From assembly GCA_001600175.1 (NCBI GenBank), contig BCJC01000006.1, positions 1,069,968 to 1,133,967 of the forward strand: a stretch of DNA of 64,000 bases, written 5' to 3'. Shown one piece after another: positions 22,801 to 34,305 of this stretch. Each line of letters begins with the position of its first letter. Positions within the stretch are counted from its first letter, which is position 1. Position numbers and translations under genes: made by a program. Under the pieces are notes generated by a model. That model saw only the letters and a program-made list of their open reading frames with translations, was not told where the DNA came from and searched no databases. This stretch comes from Erythrobasidium yunnanense. Lineage: Eukaryota > Basidiomycota > Cystobasidiomycetes > Erythrobasidiales > Erythrobasidiaceae.

Positions 22801-25800
22801 CTCCAGCTAAATCGATACATCTGACGCCAATTGGCTTTACCCATTTCTGGTCATGGTGGCACCTCTTCGATGGCACGATGTCTCTACCTGTCCGGCATGG
22901 CGCTCTGTTTCCCACCACTCAGGCTCCCTCCAAAAAATTTGGCAAGCACTGCGCAACTATCAAATACAAAGCTCAGCTTTCGCCGGTATACATTGCTCAT
23001 ACTTACAGGCAGGAGACTGCAGAAGCATGGCACCGGGGTTTCACTACGGTGCTAGGTCTCAAAGGACGTATAGGCACATTCAATGTCGATCTACATCAGC
23101 GGGAACAGGAAGAAAGTGTGTACAGCGAAGGCCTCCGAACAACGCGCACTCGGCTGCATAAAGCATTCTTCCGAGCCGAAGTTGACTGCATCGATACCGA
23201 CATGCGGGTGATTTCTTCTCGCTTCACGGACCTGCACAAGCCTTTGGTACATGCTCATGCAGACTCTGACGATGACGAAGACGGCGAGCACCCTATCGAC
23301 ATGGATTCCGCCCCACCTGTTGCAGACGAAGACCTCCCCTGGGTGGATCTGGACGATTTCTACGACCTCTATGTCTGCATGCCGGATCTTAATCCAAAGC
23401 TTCGTATTGTGCCTTGCTTCAGGTCCCCTAGACTCACATATTCGAGGTATTCGCAAGCTAGTAATCCCGACTCAACAGATGAGACCGACCATCGAAAAGC
23501 GGAATCCAAATTTGGTAACGAAGGCACGCACAAGTGTCTTCTTGATCAAGCGACGGGTAAACTTACTTGCAGACTCGCAGAGAAGGCCGGCAATTACTGA
23601 CGCCAGCTACCTAGATGCGGTCGAAGTGCAACTAGATGCCATGCAGTCCCGAATACACGATCTCCAACATGAGATTCGTCAGAAGAGTCGGGCTAGTACA
23701 CGACATGTACGTGGGCTTTATACAGCGCCAGGATGATCGCTGAATACGCACTTTCAGACCGTACAGGAGATAGACGAACTTCAAGCACAATTGGCCGGTG
23801 CGCTGAGGGGCGCAGAGCGTCTCAAAGCTTACCAAAGCCGACGACACTCGACTCGACCAACTGCCAATAGACCGGATGCTCCTGGCCGTCCAGCGGAGAC
23901 AGATGAGATTCAAGATTTCCAAGTTTTTGATGATCTGGATCTCTGGATAAACCGGTTGATTGTTCACAATCCGAATATGGTCGTAACCCAGAACATACGG
24001 GATATCCTCTTGCGATACTATTACAGCTCAATGAATCGGCGACTTTTTGAATGTAAGTTTCCATAGATCTTCCTTTCGGCGAGGCTAACGCTAGGTCCAT
24101 ACCCAGATGCACTATCTACTAGAGCTTTGAAATTCATCCGCGAGCTCGACACAGGGCATTCTACGGATGACAGGAAAGCGAAAGCTAGAAGGATGCGTAC
24201 TAGACGACCGCAAGCTCAGCGCTCAACTTCGGAGCACGCACGGGATCACGAGACCCATACGGATCTACTGGAGAAGATGCTGAACGACGAGGGCGTCAAT
24301 TGGTCCTTTACAGAACCCGCCAAAGCTGGCGGCACCGACCGGGTCACCTCCGACAGTGCATCACAGAGCAGCGAAAGCAGCTACGGCTTGGACCCACATC
24401 ACGAAGCAGCAAACGACTTGGCAGACCATTGGGGAGTCCGAAACAGTTTCGTTATCTCTCTCCTGAAGCCCCAAGTAGCATTGGAATCAGATACCACTGA
24501 ATCGGCCACAGTGATCGTCACTGCAAACTCCATGCAATTCAGAATATTTAACATTGTCGACGAGCAGCATGTCGACGATCCCATCAATTCTCAGGTTATG
24601 CATAGAAGCTTTGCATCGATCGACGCCTTGCAGGCCTTCTATCCTCACGTTAAGGGCTGGAGAAGTGGCCAGCGTGAGAAAGCTCTCTCATCCCTCCGCT
24701 TTGTGCCTCTCGAGGTCTTGGCTGGCTGTGTGGACGATCCAAGGAACCTCGACAGGATCGTACCTCGCACGAGTGCGCGGCTGCGGTACGACAAACACAA
24801 TCGACTTCGACTTTTGAATGATAGCAAGAAGAACGCGGCCGCCGGCCACTCAGCGAAAGGCAGTAATCTCGATAGAATGGTGGTTCTTTGCGATCGATTT
24901 TCAGTATCAGCTACTCCGAAACACTATACAGCCATATACGATGTAGTTACATCGCTCATTCTACATACAGATCCCGGCCAGAAAGCGCGCAACCAGAAGA
25001 TTGAGCGAGTCGCATTGTCGAAGGACTTCTCGGATCGCCAAGACATCGCTATGACAGTCTCGCGACAGCAAGATGAGATCCGCGCCATCCGGTCACAAGT
25101 CATGGCGTTGGTAGCACTGGGCAGTAATCACCTCTCCGAATCAGCAGTGATGGACCTATATCTTCTCAGTGCCGACTTCCTGCGTCGCATGGAGTTGATC
25201 AGCATGTGGATGGGTGCCATACAAAGATCACAAGATTCCAAGAACAATAACAAATCAATGGGCATGCAGCTTGACGCGCGCGCCAGCGAGATTGTATGGC
25301 ATATGCGCGACTCGGAGGAAACACCGCTGGTCAAGGTTGCTGTCAAAGGTGTTGCTTTCAGGTGGCTCAATCGAAGTGATGGAAGTGTAGCGAACTGTTT
25401 ACTTATCTCGGACCTCTTGGCTCTCAATAGTAGTCCTGAACAATACTTCTCGGAGATCATAGCGAAACAGCCAGCTCAGTCTACTGCCGGTGGTGTCCTG
25501 GGTCGACAGGAGATTTTCGTTGCTATACTCTGGAGTATGCTATCTCCGGTTGGCGGAATCAACGTCATCGAGCGCTTCGAGGTGCACCTCCATCCCATCA
25601 GACTTCAGCTGGAACAGCGTGTGGGAAAGCACATCATGAGTTATCTTTTCGCTCAGAGGGAGGCGCGAAAGAAGCATGCCGAGGAGGATAGCGGCCGGTC
25701 TGACAACTCATCCAATTCGAAGGCCTCCGCCGGACCAATTATACGACGACAAGCCTCATCAAACGTACTACGATCTACGAAGTCTACTGAGAGCTTACTT

Positions 25801-26724
25801 CCTACTCGCAAATCCCTTGAGGTTCCTACAGGCAAGGTGGGACAGCGGCTTTCGGTGCCCAGCAGCAGCGCCTCTTCTGTCACTGGCGCAGCAAGCATAC
25901 AGACACGTCCTGTTTCACTACGACGAGTGTCGTCTAGTGAAACCCTGGCCTTAGGTTCAGGCAAGACCGATGATTACCTAGATGCCGAAGAGATGCGTGA
26001 AAGGGCGCGAGTCAACCGCGCATTCCACCATGTAGAGGTCTTCCCAACCGTTATCACCATCTCTTTTAAGGTAGGTATTCGGTATACGCGGTGATGGTTT
26101 AGCTGACGACCAGCGTCAGGGCGAAAAACATACCAGTTTGCCGGACCTTTACGGTCTGGTGTACAAAAGCCCGACTATCATTCACTGTAACAGGATATGG
26201 ACTTGTGCGCTTCCCCAACCGCTTACTGCGTGCCCTTACTGATCAGACGTTCTCCGCTAGACCTAGACCTGCTCGAAAACATAAAGCGAGACTTCAAGTC
26301 GAGCATTTGGTCTCAAAGCGCCACGCTCATTGGTCAGCTTCTAACAACAGCCCGCAAGCCTAAGAACGTCGTCCAGCATCATGTACAACACCGCCTGCTC
26401 GGTCTCGGGGACCGCGACAAGTCTGAAGACCGCAAGCAGAAACGATCTTTCAGCTCGACCATACGAGCGAGGATGACTCCTGGCAATGGGGAACATCACA
26501 AAGCTTCGCCCCTCAGGGCCTCCTTGATTCGCAACGGCAGTGGCCAAGCTGCAGATGACAGTGAGGAAGAAACGCATGACAATGAAGGAAACACGTCGGA
26601 CGACATCACTTCCCGCAACTCCCAAGATCGATTCATCGAAGACGGCTCCCAAGACTCTTTCGATTTCTCCTCCGAGTCCGGAGCTTCAGCTTCACCCGTC
26701 AAAAAGGGCCTCATTCAGAAGTAG
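16833..26724 (+). CDS. FMP27/Csf1-Hobbit-type bridge-like lipid transfer protein (BLTP2 family)
   Basis: A giant protein (about 3,150 residues) of the FMP27/SABRE/Hobbit family, which forms long hydrophobic channels for lipid movement at ER-plasma membrane contacts. The start MVDASWHAAARFIVVTVTF carries the family's N-terminal membrane anchor. The GFWDK signature domain is intact: MGFWDKLRLILHWRIAINF. The conserved TFLLGVPDLKDYVDAAATG is created by removing intron 22283-22335. Later landmarks are KNHDSYAGFRSDFLHFSIS, FTHFWSWWHLFDG, DDFYDLYVCMPDL and SPTIIHCNRIWTYLDLLEN. About eight short introns occur, all in the second half except one near 18384. Two introns (ending 23614 and about 26258) use a downstream AG instead of the first one. 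The acidic C-terminus ends GLIQK. Confidence 0.92.
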
Positions 26725-26873
26725 ACGATCCTAATATGCAGTACCTTATAATGTTGTCTTCAAAGATCGTCAAAGTGAGCAATTGTTGTTGTGTACCTCC
26801 TAGCAGCACTTTGACGGACAAATATTGCGGATTGTAGAGTTATCAAGATCCTTACTATGCTAGTGCTAGTGTT

Positions 26874-27822
26874 CTAGGCAAGATAGTCGACGTCCCTCAC
26901 GTCTTGCACCCGTGGCAGTGGTTCTTCAGGACCTGCCAATGCTTGTAAACCCTCCAAACACACCTCGATAGCTTGTTGGCAGCTCTCGACTTCTTCGACT
27001 GTCATCCCTGACCGCAGGCAGCCTCTAAGGTGCCACAATACTTCCCGATGTGCACGTTGTGCCATAAGACAGCTGAGGACTACCAGTTCGGTTTCTTGAA
27101 AGGATAAGGCAGCCAGAGGGTTCTCAGGAGTAGTTGGTGTTAGTAGCTGGCCATACGTGACATTCCAGCTGAGCCAGCCTGTACGAGATTGGATTACATC
27201 CTATGAAATTCCGGAGAAACGCTAAACGTACGCATGTCGTGCAGACCACCTTCATTGAACTTCTTGTCTATTGCTCCTATGTTATGGCGGTAGACACGGT
27301 CCAGGCCATACACGCCTCTCTCGTTCGATTTCCCGTCTGTCTCGAAGCCTTGTCGCACGAAAGTATCGTCCTGAAGGCTCGATTAGCTTTGTCACAGTTT
27401 CCACGTAGGAGACCTACCTTGTCATACTCGTGAAGCGCGCTGCTGAGACTGAAGCTAGCCTCTATGCAATGCCCGACTCCCACTAGGATGCTCGATTTGA
27501 CGAGTGTTTCTTTGAGTCTTCTGACGATTTGTCTACGAGGATGATCTTCGGTGAATGGGATGGTGTTGCTAGTAAACCCTGCAGATGGAGCTTCGAGGTC
27601 TTTGACGGCATGACGATAGATGTCAGGCAGGATCTTCCCGCCTAACCCTCGAGCAGCAGACGTAGCAGCCTGTTGTAACGCATTAACACTATCACTTCAA
27701 CGTTCCACCTACGATCTACTTGCGCCTATCAAGTACCATCCATGCTTGAATCGCGCAGGCAGCGTTGCTTTGACTTTCGTAAAGAGAGCAACAGCAGCCA
27801 TCGACGACTGCACAATGTTCAT
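26874..27822 (-). CDS. AhpD-like / carboxymuconolactone decarboxylase-like helical protein
   Basis: The helical pattern (FVRQGFETDGKSNERGVYGL, then GLHDMRWLSWNVTYGQLL and LSFQETELVVLSCLMAQR) resembles the AhpD/CMD-like fold seen in fungal proteins of unknown role. The CxxC redox pair of true AhpD is not visible, so peroxidase activity should not be assumed. The start MNIVQSSMAAVALFTKVKA is at 27822. An intron at 27723-27670 has a GC donor (GCAAGT) and AG acceptor, and yields YLIGAATSAARGLGGKI; no GT-donor alternative keeps the frame open. A second intron joins HEYDK to DDTFV. Convergent with FMP27. The family call is tentative. Confidence 0.6.
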
Positions 27823-28077
27823 GTTACGGAGTGGTGAAAGCCAGAAAGAAAGGCTAGTCTATGCATAGTCTGCCCGAGGATGGTATTTGGTCGAAGAGAA
27901 TCGGGAGTAGGTAGATTACGAGAAAGAACAGAGGACCTAATCTACAGCTGCTTGTTGGAAGATAGCAGTCGATAGCATCAAGCTACGCTATGTACAATCC
28001 AACTCTTACAACAGTCAGGCTCTAGCAGCAGGGTATGTACGGAGGTCGGGTCGGACGACGAAATCTGGAAAATCTGT

Positions 28078-29664
28078 CTAGAAATCTTCTTCCGTGCTGA
28101 ATGCGTGTGCGTTGCTGACTTGGCCTTCTTCGCGATCCTTGCCGATGGAGCCGCTGACGCCAGACTTGGCGTAATCTGCAGAAAAAAGGGCAGAATCGTT
28201 AGAAAACGCTCAGGAGTGCTTCTGAATGTAAAAATAAGACGTGCCAGACACGCGCTTTTCAAAGAACTAGTTAGAACAACCCAGAATCAGTATGGGACAT
28301 CCCCAGCGAACTTCAGGAGATCTGGGCTCACGTTTGTCTTGCCGGCGAGCGAAATCATCTCCATGAAGTCGAAAGGATTCGCGGAACCGTAGTGCTTCTC
28401 GTTACCCAGTGCTACTAGTAGTCTGTCTGCTACGAACTCGATGTACTGGCACATCTGCTCTGCGTTCATGCCGATGAGGCGGACGGGGAGGGCGTCGGAG
28501 AGGAACTCCTTCTCAATCTCGACAGCTTGCAGGATGATAGCAGAGACTGTTTCAGGGTGTGGACGACGCTTGAGGTGGGAGAATAGAAGGCATGCGAAGT
28601 CGCAGTGAAGACCTGACAAGGGGAAACGGCGAGAAGTCAGACAGCTATACAGACGGCGCCGCAGCAACTGCAATAATGATGTGACGTACCCTCATCACGG
28701 CAGATGAGCTCATTGGAGAAGGTAAGACCAGGCATGAGACCACGCTTCTTGAGCCAGAAGATGGCGGCGAAGGAACCAGAGAAGAAGATGCCCTCTACAG
28801 CGGCGAAGGCTACCAATCTCTCTCCGAAGCACGACTGCTTGTCTGAGATCCATGTCATTGCCCATTCGGCCTTGCGCTTGATAGCTGGCATGGTCTCGAT
28901 GGCGTTGAATAGACGTGTTCGCTGTGCGGTTTCGCGGATGTAGGTATCGATGAGGAGGGAGTAGACTTCTGCGTGAATGTTTTCAATCATGATCTGGAAG
29001 CCGTAGAAGCACCTGGCTTCGGCGACCTGGACTTCGCTGCTGAATCGCTCTAGAAGGTTCTCGTTGACGATACCGTCGGCGGAAGCGAAGAATGCGAGTA
29101 CGTGAGAGATGAAGAATCGTTCGTCCTTGTTGAGCTTGTTCTCCCAGTCGTGGAGGTCCTTGGAAAGGTCAATCTCCTCTGCGGTCCAGAAGGAAGCCTC
29201 TGCTTTCTGTTGGCCGGCGAACACAGTCAGATGATTTGTTTGAAGTGTAAGTAATAGTAAATGATGTCGGCGCTCACTTTGTACATCTGCCAGATCTGCG
29301 ATGGACAGCAAACACAAAACTTAAGTATGGCTAATGAAGCAGAGGCTGATGACCGGCAACCCACCTCATGGTACTTGATAGGGAATAGTACAAATCTCTG
29401 TTCGCTCTCTTGGAGTAGCGGCTCTTGCGAGTCGTCGGTGATGGATAGGTCTCCTACGTATTTGCCTCGCTTGCCACTGGATACGTGCTGGATCTTTTTG
29501 CCCGACTCCATAGTGATGCTGACGACCTTGTTCTTGCTGCTGTTGTCGCTGTCTACTGCAGCCTGCATCTTGCTGAGGAGGGATTCTTTCGTGTCCTTAA
29601 CATCGAGCTGGGAGAGAGCAGAGGCGGCTGCCTTGGATGGGGTTTCGAGGATAGCAGTGGTCAT
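28078..29664 (-). CDS. rnr2: Ribonucleotide reductase small subunit (class Ia, RNR2)
   Basis: Makes the diferric-tyrosyl radical cofactor used to reduce ribonucleotides to deoxyribonucleotides. The start [17 protein letters not shown] is at 29664. The core shows [18 protein letters not shown] (iron ligand region), [37 protein letters not shown] (Glu and His ligands and the radical Tyr in CFYGFQ), then [20 protein letters not shown] and [11 protein letters not shown]. The C-terminal peptide AFSTEEDF fits the segment that docks on the large subunit. A 19-base exon codes IWQMYK. The last intron (28244-28176) needs a GC donor to give the universal EKRVSDYAKSGV. Three MluI cell-cycle boxes lie upstream. 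Confidence 0.96.
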
Positions 29665-29805
29665 TGTGGATGGTTAATGAAAGTGTTGAAAGTCTTGTAA
29701 ATGTTATATTCTTCTGATTGTTAGAAAGACAAGAGAGGATGCAGTCCAAGCTGCTTCTCATTCTTCACAGCGCGCTCAGGCCACTTTGTTTTGGGCAGAG
29801 TGAGC

Positions 29806-29811
29806 ACGCGT
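29806..29811. promoter_or_regulatory. MluI cell-cycle box ACGCGT
   Basis: Exact ACGCGT, 142 bases upstream of the RNR2 start codon; palindromic, so strand-neutral. Confidence 0.5.
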
Positions 29812-29969
29812 AAAAGGCTGGAACGCGCCGACGCGACATGAAGCAAGCAAGGAATGCACACATTACGAGGCTGGAACAGCAATATAGACAGGCATGCAGC
29901 GTAATAATCGTGATGGCATCGCATGCCTTGCTGTTTGAGGCTGGGAAATGGCTGATCTTCAAGGAAGAA

Positions 29970-29991
29970 ACGCGTCCAGAGTGTAACGCGT
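29970..29991. promoter_or_regulatory. Paired MluI cell-cycle boxes
   Basis: Two exact ACGCGT hexamers, 29970-29975 and 29986-29991, spaced 16 bases centre to centre, about 310 bases upstream of the RNR2 start. Confidence 0.5.
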
Positions 29992-30019
29992 CGCAACATC
30001 GACTTATCTGATAAATCGA

Positions 30020-32113
30020 CTAGACATCTCCGCCTGCTGTCCCGCTGCTTACATCCTCCGCGACTGGGAGATCCGCCGACTTGTCCTGGCCTTCTTTGCT
30101 CGCACGCGCCTGAGTGGCCTGCTTCTTCCTGTTCCTCTTCCCCTTCGCCTGCTCATCGTCTCGACGCTGCTTACGCGCGGCCTTCGCCTGCCGCTGTATC
30201 TCGCGCCTCTCCTCTGCCTTACGCGCCTTGGCCGAATGCTGCGGACACACCTCGACTTCTCCTCCATCTGCCTCTGCATTCTTGCTCACTTCCGTGCAGC
30301 ACGCTTTACATGTCCCTCGTATACACCGCTGTGATGCCGCATTGAACTTACAGCCTGAACAAGGTACGATCGCCGGCTGCTCAGGACTCTCCGCTCGCAT
30401 TCGTTTGGATTCTGCAGGATCGGTCCCTGCAATACCTCAACATCATCAGTAGACATCGACAAGATATCGCATTGCCCATCCTACCATCCTGCGCCTGCCC
30501 ATCCTTCTCCAAGGCGTCTATGTTCCGCTTGCCCGGCGCAGCAGCAGTCTCATCTGAGGAGACTGGCCGCAAAACTGACTGACAATGTGAATATGGGAGT
30601 TTGCTACTATCGAATGATTCCGGCAGCGCCTCAAATGGATCATGTGATAGTATGCCCTTCTCGTAATCAGACTTGAGCCGTTCCACCAGCGTCTCTGCCA
30701 TATCGACGTATACCTGCAGCGTTGCCCTCCACTCTTCCTCGTTCTTTGTGATGCCTAATATCCTCGCCAGGCCATCCCGAAGATCGATATGACGCCCGGC
30801 TGTGAAGACAGGCTTCCACATCCGGAAGAAGTGCGCTTTGACAGCTGAGAATGCGGTCTGAGTTTTCAGGTTCTTGACTATTGCAAGGTATTGTAAGGAC
30901 ATCTGCGTGATGGGGTAGTATGCACTGTCTGGCGGACAGCGGTACCGAGCATCCACTGCCTCTATCGCTGCTAGTATTTCGGAGGGCAGCTGCTGTCGGT
31001 ATGCATGCGCTCCTGTACGATTAAGAGGCTCGAAAACGGCTGGATCTGCCAGATTGCCCTCGGCTGACATGACACCTTGGACTTTGGTTGCTTCGATGCA
31101 GCGAGGAACATCCTTGTGCGTAAGGATATTGCCGTTCGCTAGCAAAGGCACAGTCACTGTTTCTTTGACTTTCTGTATCTTGTCCCTGTCATGCCCGCAT
31201 GCCTCTCAGCTTCGGCTACGCTGTGATAGCGGAAGTACCCACCAGTCAGCTAGACCGGTGAATTGGCCTTTCTGTTCTCGCGTTCTACCATGCACCGTCA
31301 AGATCTGCGCGCCTGCTTTCTCCAGTAATTTGGCGTATTCAAGCGTCTTCTCCAGAGAATCATAAACTCGAAACTTGGCTGTTATCGGTACAGCCAGGTT
31401 CTGATGCAGATGGCTGACTAGCCTCGATGTCAGAACAAGTTTCGGTCGCAATTAAAGTGACTTAAACCCACTGAGGCGCTCTATCAATTCCCAATTCTCC
31501 ATCAGAAAGGCCCCGTAGTTGCCCCGTTTCGCAATGCCTTGTGGACAGCCCTGATACACCATTTTAGCTATATTCCAGCAGTCTAGTAGGTAACATACCA
31601 GGTTTAGATCCACGGCATCGACCACGCCGGCTTCAGCGAGCTTTGTAGCGGCCTGCAGAAAGTGTACCGGATCATTCGAGCAGAATTGAGCTATGAGCGG
31701 CCTGTCGAGCGTCGGATGTCCTTCCTCTCCATGCACTAGATTGAATTGCTCATTCCGATACTTGAAGTTGCGCTCTTCTGAGAACAAAGCTGAATGAATC
31801 ATCGGTGTGTAACAGAGGTTCGCGCCGTGTAGACGAGATAGAACTCGCCATGCCTGAGGACGGCCAAGCATAAGATAAGGACGATGCATTCACTTGCGTA
31901 GTTGCAAACGCACAAGTTCCGATTGATCCACCATGGGCTTTGACAGAAAATCAGTATACTTTCCCCGGCTTGCTTAAGTGCATCAGTACGCACAGCTACG
32001 ACATATTTGGGAGATCCCATAGCCTTGAAGAGATCCCATGAAGCGAGCTTTGGTTTTGCAGCAGGGCTTTCAATCGTTTCTTGAGCTTCTTGCAACAGAT
32101 TCTCCAGTGCCAT
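30020..32113 (-). CDS. dus1: tRNA-dihydrouridine synthase DUS1
   Basis: FMN enzyme that reduces U16/U17 of tRNA to dihydrouridine. It starts [17 protein letters not shown]; the core begins [18 protein letters not shown]. The catalytic loop is [20 protein letters not shown], with the active-site Cys in GCPQ. Then come [53 protein letters not shown] and [15 protein letters not shown], the FMN phosphate region. The C-terminal extension holds a Cys-rich stretch ([20 protein letters not shown], then CC) resembling small zinc modules in fungal Dus1, followed by a highly basic tail. One intron near 31400 again uses the AG after the first one, to yield [18 protein letters not shown]. Divergent from LCL2. 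Confidence 0.93.
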
Positions 32114-32279
32114 CTTGGTAGTAGTAGTCGCGCAGAACCGGACAGCAGAGGGTACTCTTGAAGCAGAAGAAGACCAAAGCAGAGCTCGTCGGGCAAGTCT
32201 AAAAGGGAACGAAGAAGCCAGTTCTCGATAAATTGGCGGAAAGACAACTCGTAAAGACTACTTGGATCAGCAAGAAGCT

Positions 32280-32765
32280 ATGATGCTGGTTGTATACTGG
32301 CAAACGCTGTTACTGCTAATTGCACTTCCTCTGGCGTCTGCACAAGGATTGTGAGGCCAGCGCGATGTATCCAGATGATCACATACTGACATTGAAAGCA
32401 GTTTCGAACAATTCTTTGGTACGATTAGCAAATCTTTCGTGTAGAACTCATGCTCATAGAGGCTACGCACAGGCGCCGGACACCAGCAGCAGTATCAACC
32501 TAGCCCGGCCGAGAGATGGAGAGCTCATGGCGCGTCTATTAATGCGGAGGCTACCTATGTCCCGCGTACGTTCTCCACGTCCCTGACTCTTGATCTATAC
32601 TGACCTTCGGGATCTAGGACTTTCGACTGTGTCAGCGCGCCAGCAGACTGCCCGTGTCCAAGTTCTGAAGACGTCAAATGTACGTTGAATGGCGGAGACT
32701 CGTATATCTGTGCTAGAGGCGACGTGGAGTGTGCGCAAATAAAGCGCTTACAGAAAGCAGCGTAG
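32280..32765 (+). CDS. lcl2: LCL2-like small secretory/ER protein, apparent one-base frameshift
   Basis: LCL2 (long chronological lifespan 2) is a small fungal secretory-pathway protein, implicated in ER-associated degradation. The N-terminus is a clear signal peptide, MMLVVYWQTLLLLIALPLAS. The family signature FFEQFFGAGHQQQ appears after joining exon 1 (32280-32350), a 17-base exon 2 (32402-32418) and exon 3 (32473-32565). Exon 4 (32618-32765) codes DCVSAPADCPCPSSEDVKC and stops at 32763-32765. The exons total 329 bases, one short of a whole number of codons. The break lies near 32540-32543, between AHGASIN and CGGYLCPA. A weak donor at 32534 would restore the frame but remove the conserved YLCP. 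Sequencing error, polymorphism or real decay are all possible. Confidence 0.78.
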
Positions 32766-32811
32766 TCACAAGGATGTCGAGAAGTGTCTGTATCATATAT
32801 CGCAAGTAGTC

Positions 32812-34067
32812 TTATGCCTTTCTTCCCTTCGTTGCTTTCACTAGTACAAACAGTAGTCTGTCGTTCGTCCACCATCGTAAGACTTTTGCGAACATCCTGT
32901 ACTCTCTGACTTTGTTTGAGTCCAGAGCAGCTGCTAGTCCCGCATTTGCAGTCAGCCCCTCGATGTAATCCGCTAAGCCTGGAAAGACGTCTTTCGTGAT
33001 ATCCTTGATCTCTATATTGACGTATCCAAGCTGGCGTAGCCGGGCTTCGTATTCTTCCGTAGTGATCAGGTTGGAATAAGGTACGCCGGCCAGCAGGCAG
33101 ATGATCCACATAAGCACGTTGGTGAGAGCTGAGGATGGTTTTGAAGGCAGCATCAAGTCTGTCATGCCTATCGAGCCCGCAAAATGCAGGATTTCGTGCG
33201 CATTCTTGAGAAAGTCTTGACGGCTTTTAAAGCTGTTTGGCATCGTCAGAGTTTGTCGAGCTGGATACAGAGCATCTCGCTTACTGATAGACACAATCCA
33301 ATGCTACGATCTTATCGTACTTATCCCCTCGTGCCGCATTCTCTTTGGTCCAGGTCACGGCATCCCCGACTTGCAGGTCCGCCGCAAAATTCATACCGAG
33401 GTGATCCGCACGCTTTATAGCGTTAGTTGCTTGTTGCCTATGCGATGCCAAAGAGGTAACTCCTGCGACCTTACTGACGCCGAAGGATTTGTTCCAGACA
33501 AGGACAGATTCTCCGCAACCATAGCCGACATCTGGTGGGAGAGATACGTCAGTCTTCGCCCTTGTCAGGTCGAACTTAATGTACCTAGCACACTGTCCTC
33601 TGCTTGTAAGCCGCCAAATTCGCCAACCTGCTTAGCTAGAGCTGGTAAGCAAAGAGCGTAAGTTAGGCAACACAGTAGTAGGCCATGCCCATTACCTTCG
33701 CACGCCGTAGGAAAGTCACGAGTAGACTATGTAGACTGTCAGAACGGCGAAGGAAAGCGAATACTTCTGTTTCTACCTTCCAATAGCCCATGTTAAGCCA
33801 AAGTGTTTCCGGAGGCTTCATATTCAGGACGGCGTGGTCCAGATTGTATGCTTCCTTGCTGTAAGACTGTCTAGATGCGTCAGTACAGGTTATGTTTGAC
33901 AGCTGAGGGCCATTCCTGCATACGCTGGTCAACCATCTCATTACCGCTAGACTGAGCAGAACAGCTATCCAGCCGAAGATGAGGAAGCCATAAGGGACGG
34001 ATAGAGAGGAGATTATGTATACAGTTGTGAGAGATCCGGCACATGCAGACAGGATGAGGAGAGACAT
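32812..34067 (-). CDS. Membrane-anchored SAM-dependent methyltransferase
   Basis: Class I methyltransferase. The N-terminus, MSLLILSACAGSLTTVYII then VPYGFLIFGWIAVLLSLAVM, forms two hydrophobic segments and anchors the protein in a membrane. The methyltransferase part has LWLNMGYWK, ALAKQVGEFGG, then motif I, SVLDVGYGCGESVLVWN, assembled across an intron. KYDKIVALDCVYH is the motif II-III region. The layout resembles small-molecule or lipid methyltransferases of the UbiE/Coq5-like superfamily; the substrate cannot be read from sequence. It ends NDRLLFVLVKATKGRKA at 32812, 46 bases from the convergent LCL2 stop. It shares a divergent promoter with the SYLF gene. Confidence 0.75.
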
Positions 34068-34305
34068 CTCGAAAGGCAGCAGTTCTCGAAAGTTAGGCAG
34101 AGCTTTCAGACCATTGGAGCGTCTTCAAAGTAAGGACAGATCATTCGCAGAAGATTGTTGTTTTAGTCGCGAAAGACCGGTCAGCAGGATGCGAAGCATG
34201 AAATGTGACGGTTTGATCTGATAACGACCTGACTCTTTCGCAAACTCGCAAGAGACCACATCTACATCTTATATAACCTTGACTATCCACACACCTAGTA
34301 ACGCC

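Larger units (their letters stand above)
29665..30019 (-). promoter_or_regulatory. RNR2 upstream region with three ACGCGT (MCB) boxes
   Basis: ACGCGT occurs at 29806-29811, 29970-29975 and 29986-29991, and related ACGCG cores lie near 29823 and 29832. In ascomycete yeasts this hexamer is bound by MBF (Mbp1/Swi6 or Cdc10 complexes), which drives G1/S genes including ribonucleotide reductase. That the same factor acts here is inference. The far end abuts the stop codon of DUS1. Confidence 0.6.

Noticed and set aside
27638-27652. Second CTAACCCT-like tract
   Set aside because: Eight-base match inside a coding exon; such matches also occur near 42062 and 56751 and are chance.
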